A stretch of 64,000 bases of DNA from Clostridium estertheticum. GTDB lineage: Bacteria; Bacillota; Clostridia; Clostridiales; Clostridiaceae. Position numbers and translations under genes: made by a program. The stretch is taken from the NCBI RefSeq assembly GCF_026650985.1, contig NZ_CP086239.1:4924501-4988500 (forward strand), given 5' to 3'. Shown here piece after piece: positions 35,602 through 44,638 of this stretch. The notes beneath the pieces were generated by a model, which ran no database searches, was not told where the DNA came from, and saw only the letters and a program-made list of their open reading frames with translations. How positions within the stretch are numbered: position 1 is the stretch's first letter; every line of letters starts with the position of its first letter.

Positions 35602-36138
35602 TTACTTCACCTTCTTTCCAAGAAATATAACTCCATATAAAGCAGATAAAAGTATAACTATAACAGGATTTACTTTGAAAAATAATATGCTTACAATTGA
35701 CATTAAAATTACAATAAGATTTGCATAGCTTTTATTTAGAGATTTTGATAAACTTACTACAGCTATAAGTACAAGCACTGGTACTGCAGCAGAAATACCT
35801 TTAAAAATTAAATTCACATAATAATACTTACGAAATCTCATAAAAAAGATAGATATGCATAGAATTATAAAAAATGAAGGTAAAACAACCCCTAGAAGTC
35901 CAATGATAGCTCCAATTAGACCACCAATTCTATAACCAATAAATATGCTACAATTAACAGCTAAGGCTCCAGGAAAAGTCTGGGAAATAACAACTATATC
36001 TAAAAAGTCTTCTTTTGAAAGCCACTTTTTTTTACTTACAACTTCAGTCTCAATAAGTGGAATCATGGCATAACCTCCACCAAAGGTAAAAGAACCTATT
36101 TTAAAAAAAGTTAAAAACATAATTAGTAATCTTTGCAC
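35602..36138 (-). CDS. Chromate transporter-family protein, half-size (first of pair)
   Basis: A 178-residue paralogue of the next gene, with FTFGGGYAMIPLIETEVV and FPGALAVNCSIFIGY at the matching positions. Starts with GTG, with AAGAGGTG five bases before it. The two half-size subunits probably form one transporter. Confidence 0.9.
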   Translation of the reverse strand: MQRLLIMFLTFFKIGSFTFGGGYAMIPLIETEVVSKKKWLSKEDFLDIVVISQTFPGALAVNCSIFIGYRIGGLIGAIIGLLGVVLPSFFIILCISIFFMRFRKYYYVNLIFKGISAAVPVLVLIAVVSLSKSLNKSYANLIVILMSIVSILFFKVNPVIVILLSALYGVIFLGKKVK

Positions 36139-36270
36139 TGGGACACCTCTTATAATTTATTTTTTATTGTAGCTATTTTTTTTGTTAAAGTTCGTTATAA
36201 TATACATAAGAATGTGAAATATATATAAAGGTTAATTTAGCAATGTAGATAAATTGGAGGTGAAATAATC

Positions 36271-36693
36271 ATGGAAATATCAAGAACTAGAAGAAATTCG
36301 ACTATTACAACTGATAAAAAAACTATTCAGAATAAAATGGACTTTTCTCAAAACTTTAGTTCTGCTAGGCATAATAAATCAGAGGAGCAGCTAAAGGAGA
36401 TGATGGATGATATAAAAAAGAAAGGAAATAGGTTAAGTACTACAAAATGTTATGCTGATGTTAAAGCATATAAAAATTTAATTAAAGAATACTTGGAGTC
36501 TGTTTTGAAACATATGTATGAGGTTAAAAAAGATATTAGTTTTTGGCAAACACAATATTTTATAACAGTAGATACTGTAGATGCTAAACTTGAAGAACTT
36601 ACTCAAATGTTACTTAGTCAGGAAAAAGATAATCTTAAGGTAGCAAATACTATTGATGAAATTTCAGGCTTAATAGTTGATATATACAAATAA
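36271..36693 (+). CDS. YaaR family protein (DUF327)
   Basis: A 140-residue cytoplasmic helical protein. A poorly ordered N-terminus (1-45) leads into the conserved DUF327 core (YADVKAYKNLIKEYLESVLKHM, about 67-88) and a C-terminal helix (ANTIDEISGLIVDIYK). Known from Bacillus next to DNA-replication genes, function unclear. TGGAGGTG is before the ATG. Repeat R3 starts in its stop codon. Confidence 0.88.
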   Translation: MEISRTRRNSTITTDKKTIQNKMDFSQNFSSARHNKSEEQLKEMMDDIKKKGNRLSTTKCYADVKAYKNLIKEYLESVLKHMYEVKKDISFWQTQYFITVDTVDAKLEELTQMLLSQEKDNLKVANTIDEISGLIVDIYK

Positions 36694-36878
36694 AGATATA
36701 TATTACTATTGATGCATTCATCTTCGCTAAGAACTACTAATTTTATTTTTAATTAATTTGCTAAAAAATATAAACTCGCTAGCACTCAAACATATATTTT
36801 TTTTAACACAAATCAACTAAAAATAAAATAAGAAGTTCTAAAGCTCGCTTCAATGCATTATACGTAATATATATCTTT
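36692..36878. repeat. Long-hairpin element R3
   Basis: Ends AAAGATATATATTAC / GTAATATATATCTTT pair perfectly. The inner stem AAATATA/TATATTT has apical loop AACTCGCTAGCACTCAAACA. The middle stem sequence (TTAATTTGCTAAAAAATATA side) differs from R1, but both arms have changed together. It starts in the yaaR stop codon. Confidence 0.82.
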
Positions 36879-36904
36879 TGCTGTGTGTAAAAAGAAAAGG
36901 GGAG

Positions 36905-37070
36905 ATTCATCTTCGCTAAGAACTACTAAGTTTATTTTTAATTAATTTGCTAAAAAATATAAACTCGCTAGCGCTCAAACATATATTTTTCTTAACACAA
37001 ATCAATTAAAAATAAAATAAGAAGTTCTAAAGCTCGCTTCAATACATTATACGTAATATATACTTTCTTT
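36905..37070. repeat. Long-hairpin element R4 (left end missing)
   Basis: Closely related to R3, with loop AACTCGCTAGCGCTCAAACA, but it begins at GATTCATCTTCGCTAAG and lacks the outer left arm. The right arm ending TACGTAATATATACTTTC is intact. Same orientation as R3. Confidence 0.8.
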
Positions 37071-37084
37071 GGTGTTAAAAGATA

Positions 37085-38995
37085 TTAAAGGAAAGAATTA
37101 TAACTAGCGTCTGATGGCATTCTAAGATCGCCCCTTGGAGAAACACTTATAGTTCCTACTTTTGGACCATCTGGCAACGCTGAACGTTTAAATTGTTGAG
37201 TGAAAAATCTCTTTATAAATTTATCGAACCACTTAATTATTACGACTTCCTCGAAGTCACCTTTAAAGGCTTGTTTTGCTAAAAATAGTATTTTCTCAGG
37301 AGTTGCGCCTTGCTTCATAAAATAATAAAGAAAGAAGTCATGAAGTACATATGGTCCTACTATGTCTTCAGTCTTTTGCGTTATTTTCCCACTTTTATCT
37401 TTAGGCATAAGCTCAGGACTTACTGGGGTGTCAAGAATATCTAAAAGAATGTCTGTGACTTCTTTTGAGGATTCTTTATCAGCTACATATTTGACTAAAT
37501 ATCTAACCAATGTTTTTGGAATTGAGCAATTTACAGAGTACATAGACATATGGTCTCCATTATATGTGCACCAACCTAAAGCAAGTTCTGATAAATCGCC
37601 TGTACCTATTAACAGTCCACCTTCCTTATTTGCAAGATCCATAAGAATTTGAGTTCTTTCTCTTGCTTGAACATTCTCATAAGTCACATCATGCTTTTCT
37701 ACTGGATGACCTATATCTTTAAAATGCAAAAGACATGCATCAACTATATTAATTTCTCTAAGGTCAGTACCTAAATTTTTGCATAGATTTACTGCATTCA
37801 AATAAGTCCTATCTGTAGTACCAAAACCAGGCATAGTTATAGTTATAATGTTTTTTAATGGTATTTTTAGTTTATCAAAGGTCTTAACTATAACAAGTAG
37901 TGCTAGTGTTGAATCAAGTCCTCCAGAAATACCAACTATTGCTTTATTAAGTCCAGTGTAGGAAAATCTTTTAGCAAGAGCGGAAGATTGAATATTAAAT
38001 ATTTCTGCACAGCGTACTTCACGCTTAAATTGGTCCGACGGTACAAAAGGATATTTATCAATGTTCCTATCAAATATGCCAAAATCCATATCTTTAAATT
38101 GAAAAGATATTTCTTTTACTTCAAAAGGACATATGGAATTAGTATTTCTAAAACTTGTATTTTTCATTCTTTCACTATTCAACTTATTTATATCAATAAT
38201 AGATGAGATAACTTCGTTTTCTCTTTGAAATCTATTGTTTTCTTTTAATAATAAACCATTTTCACCAATTAAAAGATGACCACTGAAAACTAAATCGGTA
38301 GAAGATTCAAAAACACCTGAGGATGCATATAAATAAGAACACATACATCTTGCGCTTTGAGATGATACTAAGGATTTTCTGTAATCAGCTTTACTAACTA
38401 ATTCATTAGATGCAGATAGGTTGGCAATTATATTTGCACCTTGAAGAGACAAGTAGCTGCTTGGAGGAATAGTAACCCAAAGGTCTTCGCAAATTTCAAA
38501 ACCAAATTTAATATTGTCACAAGTAAATAATAAGTTCGTTCCAAAAGGGATGCCTTTTGCAAAAGAAAGATTTACGGTTTTGTTTATTACGCCAAGACCC
38601 TCTGCAAACCACCTTTTCTCGTAAAACTCAGAATAATTAGGAATATAGCTTTTGGGCACTATTCCCAAAAGTTTTCCGTTAAATATTATATAAGCGCAAT
38701 TATATAGACAATCATTAAAGTAGAGAGGAGACCCCACAGCAATTAATATATCTTTATTTTCAGAAAACTCACATAGAGATTTAATTGCATCTTCGGATTT
38801 TTTAATTAATTGATCTTGCAAAAATAAATCTGCACAGGTGTAAGCTGTTATGCAAAGTTCTGGAAAAACTATGAATTTTGATTTTTCTGCGTAAGCCTGT
38901 TTAATACATTTTTGTATGTTAGTTAAGTTGAATTCTATATCTGCCACATTTACTATTGGACAAGCAGCAGAAACCTTTATAAAAGAAGTTTTCAA
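37085..38995 (-). CDS. nadE: Glutamine-dependent NAD+ synthetase
   Basis: Final step of NAD synthesis: amidates nicotinate adenine dinucleotide using glutamine. 636 residues. The N-terminal nitrilase-type glutaminase has the Glu46-Lys115-Cys169 triad (FPELCIT, VPKSYIPNYSEFYE, FGFEICEDLW). The C-terminal ATP-pyrophosphatase domain has GISGGLDSTLALLV. The domain order and length match two-domain bacterial NadE. The start is TTG with AAAGG 12 bases upstream, somewhat far. A protein start MKTSFIKVSAACPIVNVAD fits the family. Confidence 0.95.
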   Translation of the reverse strand: MKTSFIKVSAACPIVNVADIEFNLTNIQKCIKQAYAEKSKFIVFPELCITAYTCADLFLQDQLIKKSEDAIKSLCEFSENKDILIAVGSPLYFNDCLYNCAYIIFNGKLLGIVPKSYIPNYSEFYEKRWFAEGLGVINKTVNLSFAKGIPFGTNLLFTCDNIKFGFEICEDLWVTIPPSSYLSLQGANIIANLSASNELVSKADYRKSLVSSQSARCMCSYLYASSGVFESSTDLVFSGHLLIGENGLLLKENNRFQRENEVISSIIDINKLNSERMKNTSFRNTNSICPFEVKEISFQFKDMDFGIFDRNIDKYPFVPSDQFKREVRCAEIFNIQSSALAKRFSYTGLNKAIVGISGGLDSTLALLVIVKTFDKLKIPLKNIITITMPGFGTTDRTYLNAVNLCKNLGTDLREINIVDACLLHFKDIGHPVEKHDVTYENVQARERTQILMDLANKEGGLLIGTGDLSELALGWCTYNGDHMSMYSVNCSIPKTLVRYLVKYVADKESSKEVTDILLDILDTPVSPELMPKDKSGKITQKTEDIVGPYVLHDFFLYYFMKQGATPEKILFLAKQAFKGDFEEVVIIKWFDKFIKRFFTQQFKRSALPDGPKVGTISVSPRGDLRMPSDASYNSFL

Positions 38996-39495
38996 ACTAA
39001 TTCACGACCTTTCTTTGGTTTTCAAGTATAGTATATGCAAATATTGATTTATATAACAAATATTTAGTAGAATTATATCATTATTTTGAATACATTAGTA
39101 GAAAGGTCAATGATTATTTTACCAATGATTAAAATGTTAGTAACTATTTACAATTATAATAAAAGTTACCATACAACGCATTATTGAGCAAATAAGAGTA
39201 AATATAGGGTATATGGTAATAAAACAACGGAAATGAACATGGAAATGTACAATATATTAAAATAAAACTTTATAAAGTTTAGTATATACAATATAATGTA
39301 ATTATAGCATTATAAAAAATTCATTTATTTAGTTTATAAAAGATGAATATTATTCATAAATAATCTATAGTAATAATATTGCTTTAAAAACATAATAAGG
39401 TTGTATTATAAAATTCATAAAAGTTATATAATTGGGATATAGATTAATAATGACATAAGCTGTTAAAGTTAATAATATTTTTAAGGGGGTACAAT
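38996..39495. other. 500-bp AT-rich intergenic region
   Basis: Lies between the divergent nadE and nfeD genes. I see no ORF with a ribosome-binding site, no strong hairpin and no clear consensus promoter, only A/T-rich sequence that must contain both promoters. Confidence 0.5.
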
Positions 39496-39924
39496 ATGAG
39501 CTGGACGCCGATGGTATTTTGGATAGTTGTTGCAGTGGCAGCATTAGCCATTGATATTACAACTAGTAGTTTTATGTTTGTATGGTTTGCTGTAGGAGCA
39601 GTTGGAGCAATTCTTTCTATTGGACTCGGTGCACCGATAATTGTGCAAATAATTGTTTTTGTGGCAATTAGTGGAGTGGTTATGTCTATAGGTTATCCTA
39701 TAGTTAAGAAAACCATAAAAAAAACTGTGAAAAAAACTTTGACTATGGAAGAAGGATATGTGGGACAAGAATTTACACTAACAAAAGATATTGATGAAAA
39801 AGGAAATGTTAAGTTTCAAGGAATTTATTGGACAGTTAAAAATGTTGGAGAACCTTTGAAAAAAGGTGACTTAGTTCAAGTTACTGGTATTGAAGGAAAT
39901 AAATTATTAATATCTAAAGTATAA
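39496..39924 (+). CDS. NfeD family membrane protein
   Basis: A 142-residue short NfeD. Two to three N-terminal membrane helices (about 5-75) precede a C-terminal OB-fold domain (MEEGYVGQEFTLTKDI to VQVTGIEGNKLLISKV). Short NfeD proteins work with the SPFH protein encoded next to them in membrane-domain organisation. AAGGGGG is seven bases before the ATG. It is 30 bases upstream of the paraslipin gene. Confidence 0.93.
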   Translation: MSWTPMVFWIVVAVAALAIDITTSSFMFVWFAVGAVGAILSIGLGAPIIVQIIVFVAISGVVMSIGYPIVKKTIKKTVKKTLTMEEGYVGQEFTLTKDIDEKGNVKFQGIYWTVKNVGEPLKKGDLVQVTGIEGNKLLISKV

Positions 39925-39954
39925 GTTATATTAAAATTTGAGGAGGAATTTGTT

Positions 39955-40962
39955 ATGGTTATAGGTTTGATTTTATTGTTATTAATTGTCGTTATGATTT
40001 TAACATCAATTAAGATTGTTAATACTGGGTATGTAATTCTAATAGAAAGATTTGGTCAGTTTCATAGGATATTAGAGCCAGGTTGGCATTTTACAATTGT
40101 ATTTGCAGATTTCGTTAGAAGAAAAATTTCTACTAAGCAACAAATACTCGACATACAACCACAGAATGTTATAACTAAAGATAATGTAAATATATCAATT
40201 GATAATGTTATATTTTACAAAGTTATTAATTCAAGAGATGCAGTGTATAATATTGAGGATTATAAATCAGGTATTGTGTATTCAACTATTACTAATATGA
40301 GAAATATTGTTGGAGACATGACATTAGATGATGTATTATCAGGAAGAGATAGAATAAATTCTAAGCTTCTTGAAATAATTGATGAAATTACAGATGCTTA
40401 TGGAATAAAGATTTTATCTGTAGAAATTAAAAACATTGTTCCACCAAGTGAGATTCAACAAGCTATGGAAAAACAAATGAGAGCAGAGAGAGATAAGAGA
40501 GCGTTTATTCTTACAGCAGAAGGCGAAAAACAAAGTCAAATTGAAAGAGCAGAAGGACATAAGCAAGCTCAAATATTAAATGCTGAAGCTGAAAAGCAAG
40601 CAAATATTAGACGTGCAGAAGGACTTAAAGAATCACAACTTTTAGAAGCAGAAGGTAAAGCAAGGGCTATAGAAACCATTGCAATTGCAGAAGCAGGTGC
40701 TATAAGAAAAGTAAATACAGCAATAATTGAGTCAGGTACAAATGAAACTGTAATAGCATTAAAACAGATAGAAGCTCTTACAGAAATGTCTAAAAATCCA
40801 GCTAATAAGCTTATTCTTCCGAATGAAATATTATCAAGTTTTGGTAGTATATCAGCAATAGGCGAAATGTTAAGAATGGATAAGAAATCTGAAAATAAAG
40901 TAATACCTACTAAAGAAATACAAAACAAAGCAATACCAAACAAATCAATGCCAAATAAATAA
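39955..40962 (+). CDS. SPFH/Band 7 protein, paraslipin (QmcA) type
   Basis: A 335-residue membrane scaffold protein. An N-terminal membrane helix (about 2-20), then the SPFH domain (GYVILIERFGQFHRILEPGW, about 24-43, to about 190), then an Ala/Glu-rich coiled coil (AEGEKQSQIERAEGHKQAQI). Partner of the preceding NfeD. The C-terminal tail is an unusual run of related short repeats (VIPTKEIQNKAIPNKSMPNK), probably recently expanded. Confidence 0.93.
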   Translation: MVIGLILLLLIVVMILTSIKIVNTGYVILIERFGQFHRILEPGWHFTIVFADFVRRKISTKQQILDIQPQNVITKDNVNISIDNVIFYKVINSRDAVYNIEDYKSGIVYSTITNMRNIVGDMTLDDVLSGRDRINSKLLEIIDEITDAYGIKILSVEIKNIVPPSEIQQAMEKQMRAERDKRAFILTAEGEKQSQIERAEGHKQAQILNAEAEKQANIRRAEGLKESQLLEAEGKARAIETIAIAEAGAIRKVNTAIIESGTNETVIALKQIEALTEMSKNPANKLILPNEILSSFGSISAIGEMLRMDKKSENKVIPTKEIQNKAIPNKSMPNK

Positions 40963-40980
40963 TGAATAAAAATAGATATA

Positions 40981-41013
40981 AAAATAAAGTCTGAGAAATC
41001 AGGCTTTATTTTT
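40981..41013. terminator. Terminator after the paraslipin gene
   Basis: AATAAAG-CTGA pairs with TCAG-CTTTATT across a GAAA loop, followed by T5. It overlaps the end of the converging flavin-reductase gene. Confidence 0.85.
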
Positions 41014-41601
41014 ATGTTTACTTTTTTTTGCTTTGTTTTTTTTCTGAACTGAGTAACCAAATTTACCTAAAGGTTTAGAATTAACACTAAAATATTCGCC
41101 ATGAGAATAAGTAATGAGATCTGCCATTTCAAAGTGTATTTTTCCAAGATCATCTATTAAAGTATTATCAACATGAGTATTTACTATTTCAGCTAAAAAC
41201 AAATCGTGTGTACCTAAAGGGGTAATGCTTTTAACTTTGCACTCTAAAGATATGGGGCAGTCAGATATTATTGGTGCTATGACATCTTTCGCGTTGTCCA
41301 TGGTGAAGTTCATCTCATGGATCTTATCTACTTGTTTACCAGAACGGACTCCGCAATAATCAACTTCACGAGTCATTTTTGATGTAGGTAGATTTACTAC
41401 AAAGTCACCACTTTCTTTTATGTAATCATAGGAAAGTCTCTCAGGCCTTATAGCTACAGTTATCATTGGTGGTTTTGTACAAGCCATTCCTATCCATGCT
41501 ACTGTAAAAACATTTATTTTACCTTCTTTATTTTTTGATGTAATTAATACTACGGGAACGGGATTTAGCATTGCGCTACCTTTAAATATGGTTTTTATCA
41601 T
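40999..41601 (-). CDS. Flavin reductase family (FMN-binding split-barrel) protein
   Basis: A 200-residue cytoplasmic flavoprotein with the family pattern NPVPVVLITSKNKEGKINVF, WIGMACTKPPMITVAI and GDFVVNLPT. Its partner oxidoreductase is unknown. The end is a very basic tail (KKNKAKKSKHKNKA). GAGGTGAAAATAC directly precedes the ATG. Confidence 0.88.
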   Translation of the reverse strand: MIKTIFKGSAMLNPVPVVLITSKNKEGKINVFTVAWIGMACTKPPMITVAIRPERLSYDYIKESGDFVVNLPTSKMTREVDYCGVRSGKQVDKIHEMNFTMDNAKDVIAPIISDCPISLECKVKSITPLGTHDLFLAEIVNTHVDNTLIDDLGKIHFEMADLITYSHGEYFSVNSKPLGKFGYSVQKKNKAKKSKHKNKA

Positions 41602-41811
41602 GTATTTTCACCTCTATATTTTTAACATACATTATAAGGTATGTCTTTTATTTTATATAACATTATATATTATACAATATCTTAAAAGATTTATATAGTC
41701 TTGAATGTTTACTAAATAGACTTTATAATTTTTACCAAATTCATTGGTAATAATTTTATAATAATATGGTATAATAATTATAAGAGTATAAATATAGGTG
41801 TGGTGATTATT

Positions 41812-42174
41812 GTGACAATTATTGGGAAAGTTGTATATGATGCTTCAAAGTTAGTTGGTAATACTGCAGAATTGGGCATTGGACTAACGGGGAATGTCAT
41901 ATCGTCTATTGCGGGAATTTCAGGTAAGGATAAATTGGCTGAAAATACTAAGAAGTACAGTGTTATGCTTGGTAGGATAGCTTCGAAAACTTCAAAAATA
42001 GCAGGAGCAGTAACAGCCGTTCTAATAGATAAAACTATTGATGTTACGGTGCATACGGCAAAATATATTGCTGAAAATGCGATAAATACAAATGTTAAAA
42101 TTTATGGACAATCTGATAAATTTTATGATGAAGATAAATATATAGAGGTTGAATATAAGGTCTTAGAGAAATAA
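41812..42174 (+). CDS. Hypothetical small amphipathic protein
   Basis: About 120 residues with glycine/alanine-rich amphipathic helices (GNTAELGIGLTGNVISSIAG, KIAGAVTAVLIDKTID) and an acidic C-terminus. No family recognised. The GTG at 41812 is chosen because GGTGAT is correctly spaced; GTG 41800 and 41803 lie inside the likely ribosome-binding region. Start uncertain. Confidence 0.6.
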   Translation: MTIIGKVVYDASKLVGNTAELGIGLTGNVISSIAGISGKDKLAENTKKYSVMLGRIASKTSKIAGAVTAVLIDKTIDVTVHTAKYIAENAINTNVKIYGQSDKFYDEDKYIEVEYKVLEK

Positions 42175-42314
42175 GGATGAATATGTTTAAAAAGATAATT
42201 TAATGTAATATTAATTTTCAGAATTGTGTAATATTACTTTCCAAATATGTACTTTAGTGATATAATTTTATTGAGAGTAAATATGAAACATGAAATATGG
42301 CTAAAAAAAATGAG

Positions 42315-42367
42315 AGCCACACTATCAAGTCTATTAAGTAGTAGATTTAATTAGTGTGGCTTTTTTG
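42315..42367 (+). terminator. Strong terminator, possibly of a short RNA
   Basis: AGCCACACTA (42315-42324) pairs with TAGTGTGGCT (42352-42361), followed by T6. It is 140 bases after the nearest stop codon and 50 bases after a TATAAT, so it may end an independent short transcript. Confidence 0.75.
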
Positions 42368-42400
42368 TATTTAAAAGTATAATATAATCTTTTTCATAGA

Positions 42401-42608
42401 TTATGCTATAACTAAAAGTATATATTGCTCTAATGCTTTCACTTCGCTAAGGAATTCTAAAATTTATTTTATTTACAGATACTAAAAAACATAAACTCGC
42501 TATCGCTCAAACATATGTTTTTCTTCACGTATCTGTAAATAAAATAAATTAAGAATTACTAAGCTAGTTCAAATGCATTATGCGCAATATATACTTTTGT
42601 TAGCATAA
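42401..42608. repeat. Long-hairpin element R5
   Basis: Ends TTATGCTA / TAGCATAA and AAAAGTATATATTGC / GCAATATATACTTTT pair. The usual TTAC/GTAA is TTGC/GCAA here, changed on both arms. Inner stem AAACATA/TATGTTT; apical loop AACTCGCTATCGCTCAAACA. Confidence 0.82.
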
Positions 42609-42623
42609 TTTATGAAAAAGGAT

Positions 42624-42768
42624 ATTATTTACAGACACTGAAAATACAAATTTATATGTGCTCAAACATGTACTTTTATTAACGAAAATATAAATAAAAC
42701 AAATTAAGAATTACTAAGGTCAGTTCAAATTCATTCTATGTTATATATATTTTTGTTAACATAATCTA
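42624..42768. repeat. Long-hairpin element R6 (degenerate)
   Basis: A decayed copy: the left half is short and the loop is altered to TTTATATGTGCTCAAACA, while the right arm (GTACTTTTATTAACG, AAGAATTACTAAGGTCAGTTC) is recognisable. A left-arm fragment, TTTCACTTCGTTGAG, follows at about 42781-42795. Confidence 0.65.
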
Positions 42769-42822
42769 AGAAAAAGTAACTTTCACTTCGTTGAGTTACT
42801 TCTTAATATTTATGGGGAGAGT

Positions 42823-43749
42823 ATGATATCAGAAAGTTTTACGTTTAAGGGTAAAGATTATGTAGAAATATTTGTATACAAATGGACACCGAATGTGGAT
42901 GTTCAAGTTAGGGGAGTAGTTCAACTAGCACATGGAATGGCAGAAACAGCAGCTAGGTATGAAGATTTTGCAAACGATCTAACAAAAAATGGATTTATTG
43001 TTTATGCTAATGATCATAGGGGTCATGGGGAAACTGCGGGGAAAGTAGAGACTTTAGGAGAATTAGGTGAGGATGCCTTTAATTCAATGGTCGAGGACAT
43101 GCATAGACTAAATAGTATTATTAAAGAAGAAAATGTAACTTTACCTATATTTTTATTTGGGCATAGTATGGGATCCTTCTTAACACAAAGATATATTTGT
43201 TTATATGGAAGTGAGTTAAAGGGTGTTATTCTTACAGGTACTTGCGGCAAGCGTGAAATTATTGTTGATATAGGAAGAATAGCATCAAAAGTAGAGATTA
43301 TGAGAAGAGGAAGAAATGCTAAAAGTATTAATTTAAATAAATTGATTTTTGGAAGTAATAATAATTTCTTTAAACCCAATAGAACATTATTTGATTGGCT
43401 AAGTCGAGACAATAAAGAAGTGGATAAATATATAGAAAATCCATACTGTGGGGCGGTTTTTACAGCGGGCTTTTTCTATGATTTTTTAAGTGGACTTAAG
43501 AGTGTAGCAGATGCGGAGGAAATTAAAAACATTCCTAATAATTTACCTATCTATATTTTTGGAGGAGATAAGGACCCTGTAGGAAAAAATGGGAAAGGTG
43601 CTTTAAAACTTGTTAAGACTTATGAGAAACATGGAGTTAAGGATCTGACTTATAAACTTTATAAAGAGGGACGTCATGAAATGCTTCATGAAACTAATAA
43701 GGATGAAGTAACTACTGATATAATAAAATGGATTAATGCACATGTTTAA
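42823..43749 (+). CDS. Alpha/beta hydrolase, monoacylglycerol-lipase-like
   Basis: A 308-residue serine hydrolase of the Hydrolase_4 (serine aminopeptidase S33-like/lysophospholipase) group. The oxyanion-hole region is LAHGMAETAARYEDFA (about 35-50), with YANDHRGHGET, nucleophile GHSMG at 113-117 (Ser115), acid in GGDKDPVG and His in GRHEMLHE near the end. No signal peptide, so it acts in the cytoplasm, probably on lysophospholipids or monoglycerides. GGGGAG is before the ATG. Confidence 0.92.
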   Translation: MISESFTFKGKDYVEIFVYKWTPNVDVQVRGVVQLAHGMAETAARYEDFANDLTKNGFIVYANDHRGHGETAGKVETLGELGEDAFNSMVEDMHRLNSIIKEENVTLPIFLFGHSMGSFLTQRYICLYGSELKGVILTGTCGKREIIVDIGRIASKVEIMRRGRNAKSINLNKLIFGSNNNFFKPNRTLFDWLSRDNKEVDKYIENPYCGAVFTAGFFYDFLSGLKSVADAEEIKNIPNNLPIYIFGGDKDPVGKNGKGALKLVKTYEKHGVKDLTYKLYKEGRHEMLHETNKDEVTTDIIKWINAHV

Positions 43750-43983
43750 TGTATGGTTAGAGTTCTTCAAGACAGAGAAGGATACTGTGAAAACCAAGCA
43801 TTTGTTAGTTCAGACACATTCATCTCATAGTGATACAAAGTTAAAGGATTTTAAAATCAGGGAAGCAATTTATATATAATTATGTTAAATACTTGAATAA
43901 TTATATTGTTTTACTATATAATTGAATAAGGATATAATAGTTAAATATTGTGCCCCTATTAACTTAGATAATAGGGAGATATT

Positions 43984-44334
43984 ATGAAAAACAAAAAAAT
44001 TATTAATGTCATATTAGGATTACTTATTATTTTATTTTCAGGTTTACTTATAGTTTTCATAATGATAAAAAGTAGTAGTGAGTTTGATGCAGCTATAATT
44101 GGGATGGTTTTATTCGGCTATCCAGTATTTACATTAATAACCTCAATAGTCCTGCAATTACTAATTAAGAAAAAGGTAATTGTTTTAAGTATCATCTTTG
44201 TATGTTATTTGATTCCAATTTTAATCTTTAATTCCTCTTGCTTACCATATTGCTTTATTTATACACTTATTGGATTGATTGGGACATTTATTGCGGATTT
44301 CATTCTTAAACGTAGAAAAAGAATTATTACGTAA
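43984..44334 (+). CDS. Hypothetical membrane protein
   Basis: A 116-residue protein with four membrane helices (about 7-28, 36-56, 66-84, 88-108) and a basic C-terminal end (KRRKRIIT). GGGAG lies eight bases before the ATG. No family recognised. A small hairpin without a T-run (GGAAGC/GCTTCC, 44350-44365) follows. Confidence 0.65.
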   Translation: MKNKKIINVILGLLIILFSGLLIVFIMIKSSSEFDAAIIGMVLFGYPVFTLITSIVLQLLIKKKVIVLSIIFVCYLIPILIFNSSCLPYCFIYTLIGLIGTFIADFILKRRKRIIT

Positions 44335-44638
44335 ATTTATTTAAATAAGGGAAGCTTTGGCTTCCATTAAAAATTGTTATTATTTCAAGAGCATTCATAA
44401 ACATAGCCTAACATTAAAACTATATAAATTATAGTATTTATGGATCTAAAATAATAAATTTATAAATGTAGTTGTTGTGTAAGTGGAAACAAATAACAAG
44501 TCATTATTTTAGTTTATTAGTGTATGGTTATTTTTTCAATTATAGGATAATATAAATATATTATGTTGTTTTCTATTTTATGTAGATTAATCTACCAAAG
44601 TTGATTTTAAATTCAAAAAATGAAAGAGGGAAATTTTA
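44335..44638. other. 304-bp AT-rich intergenic region
   Basis: Apart from the GGAAGC-TTTG-GCTTCC hairpin near its start I see no structure. It must contain the pepF promoter, but no clear -35/-10 pair stands out. Confidence 0.45.

Noticed and set aside
35065-36138. Frameshifted single chromate transporter gene
   Set aside because: Each half has its own start, ribosome-binding site and full family signature; they are a genuine TAAATG-coupled pair of short-chain subunits.
36271-37085. Mobile-element insertion with its own transposase near yaaR
   Set aside because: Only the non-coding R3/R4 hairpins are present; no transposase or recombinase frame is seen on either strand.
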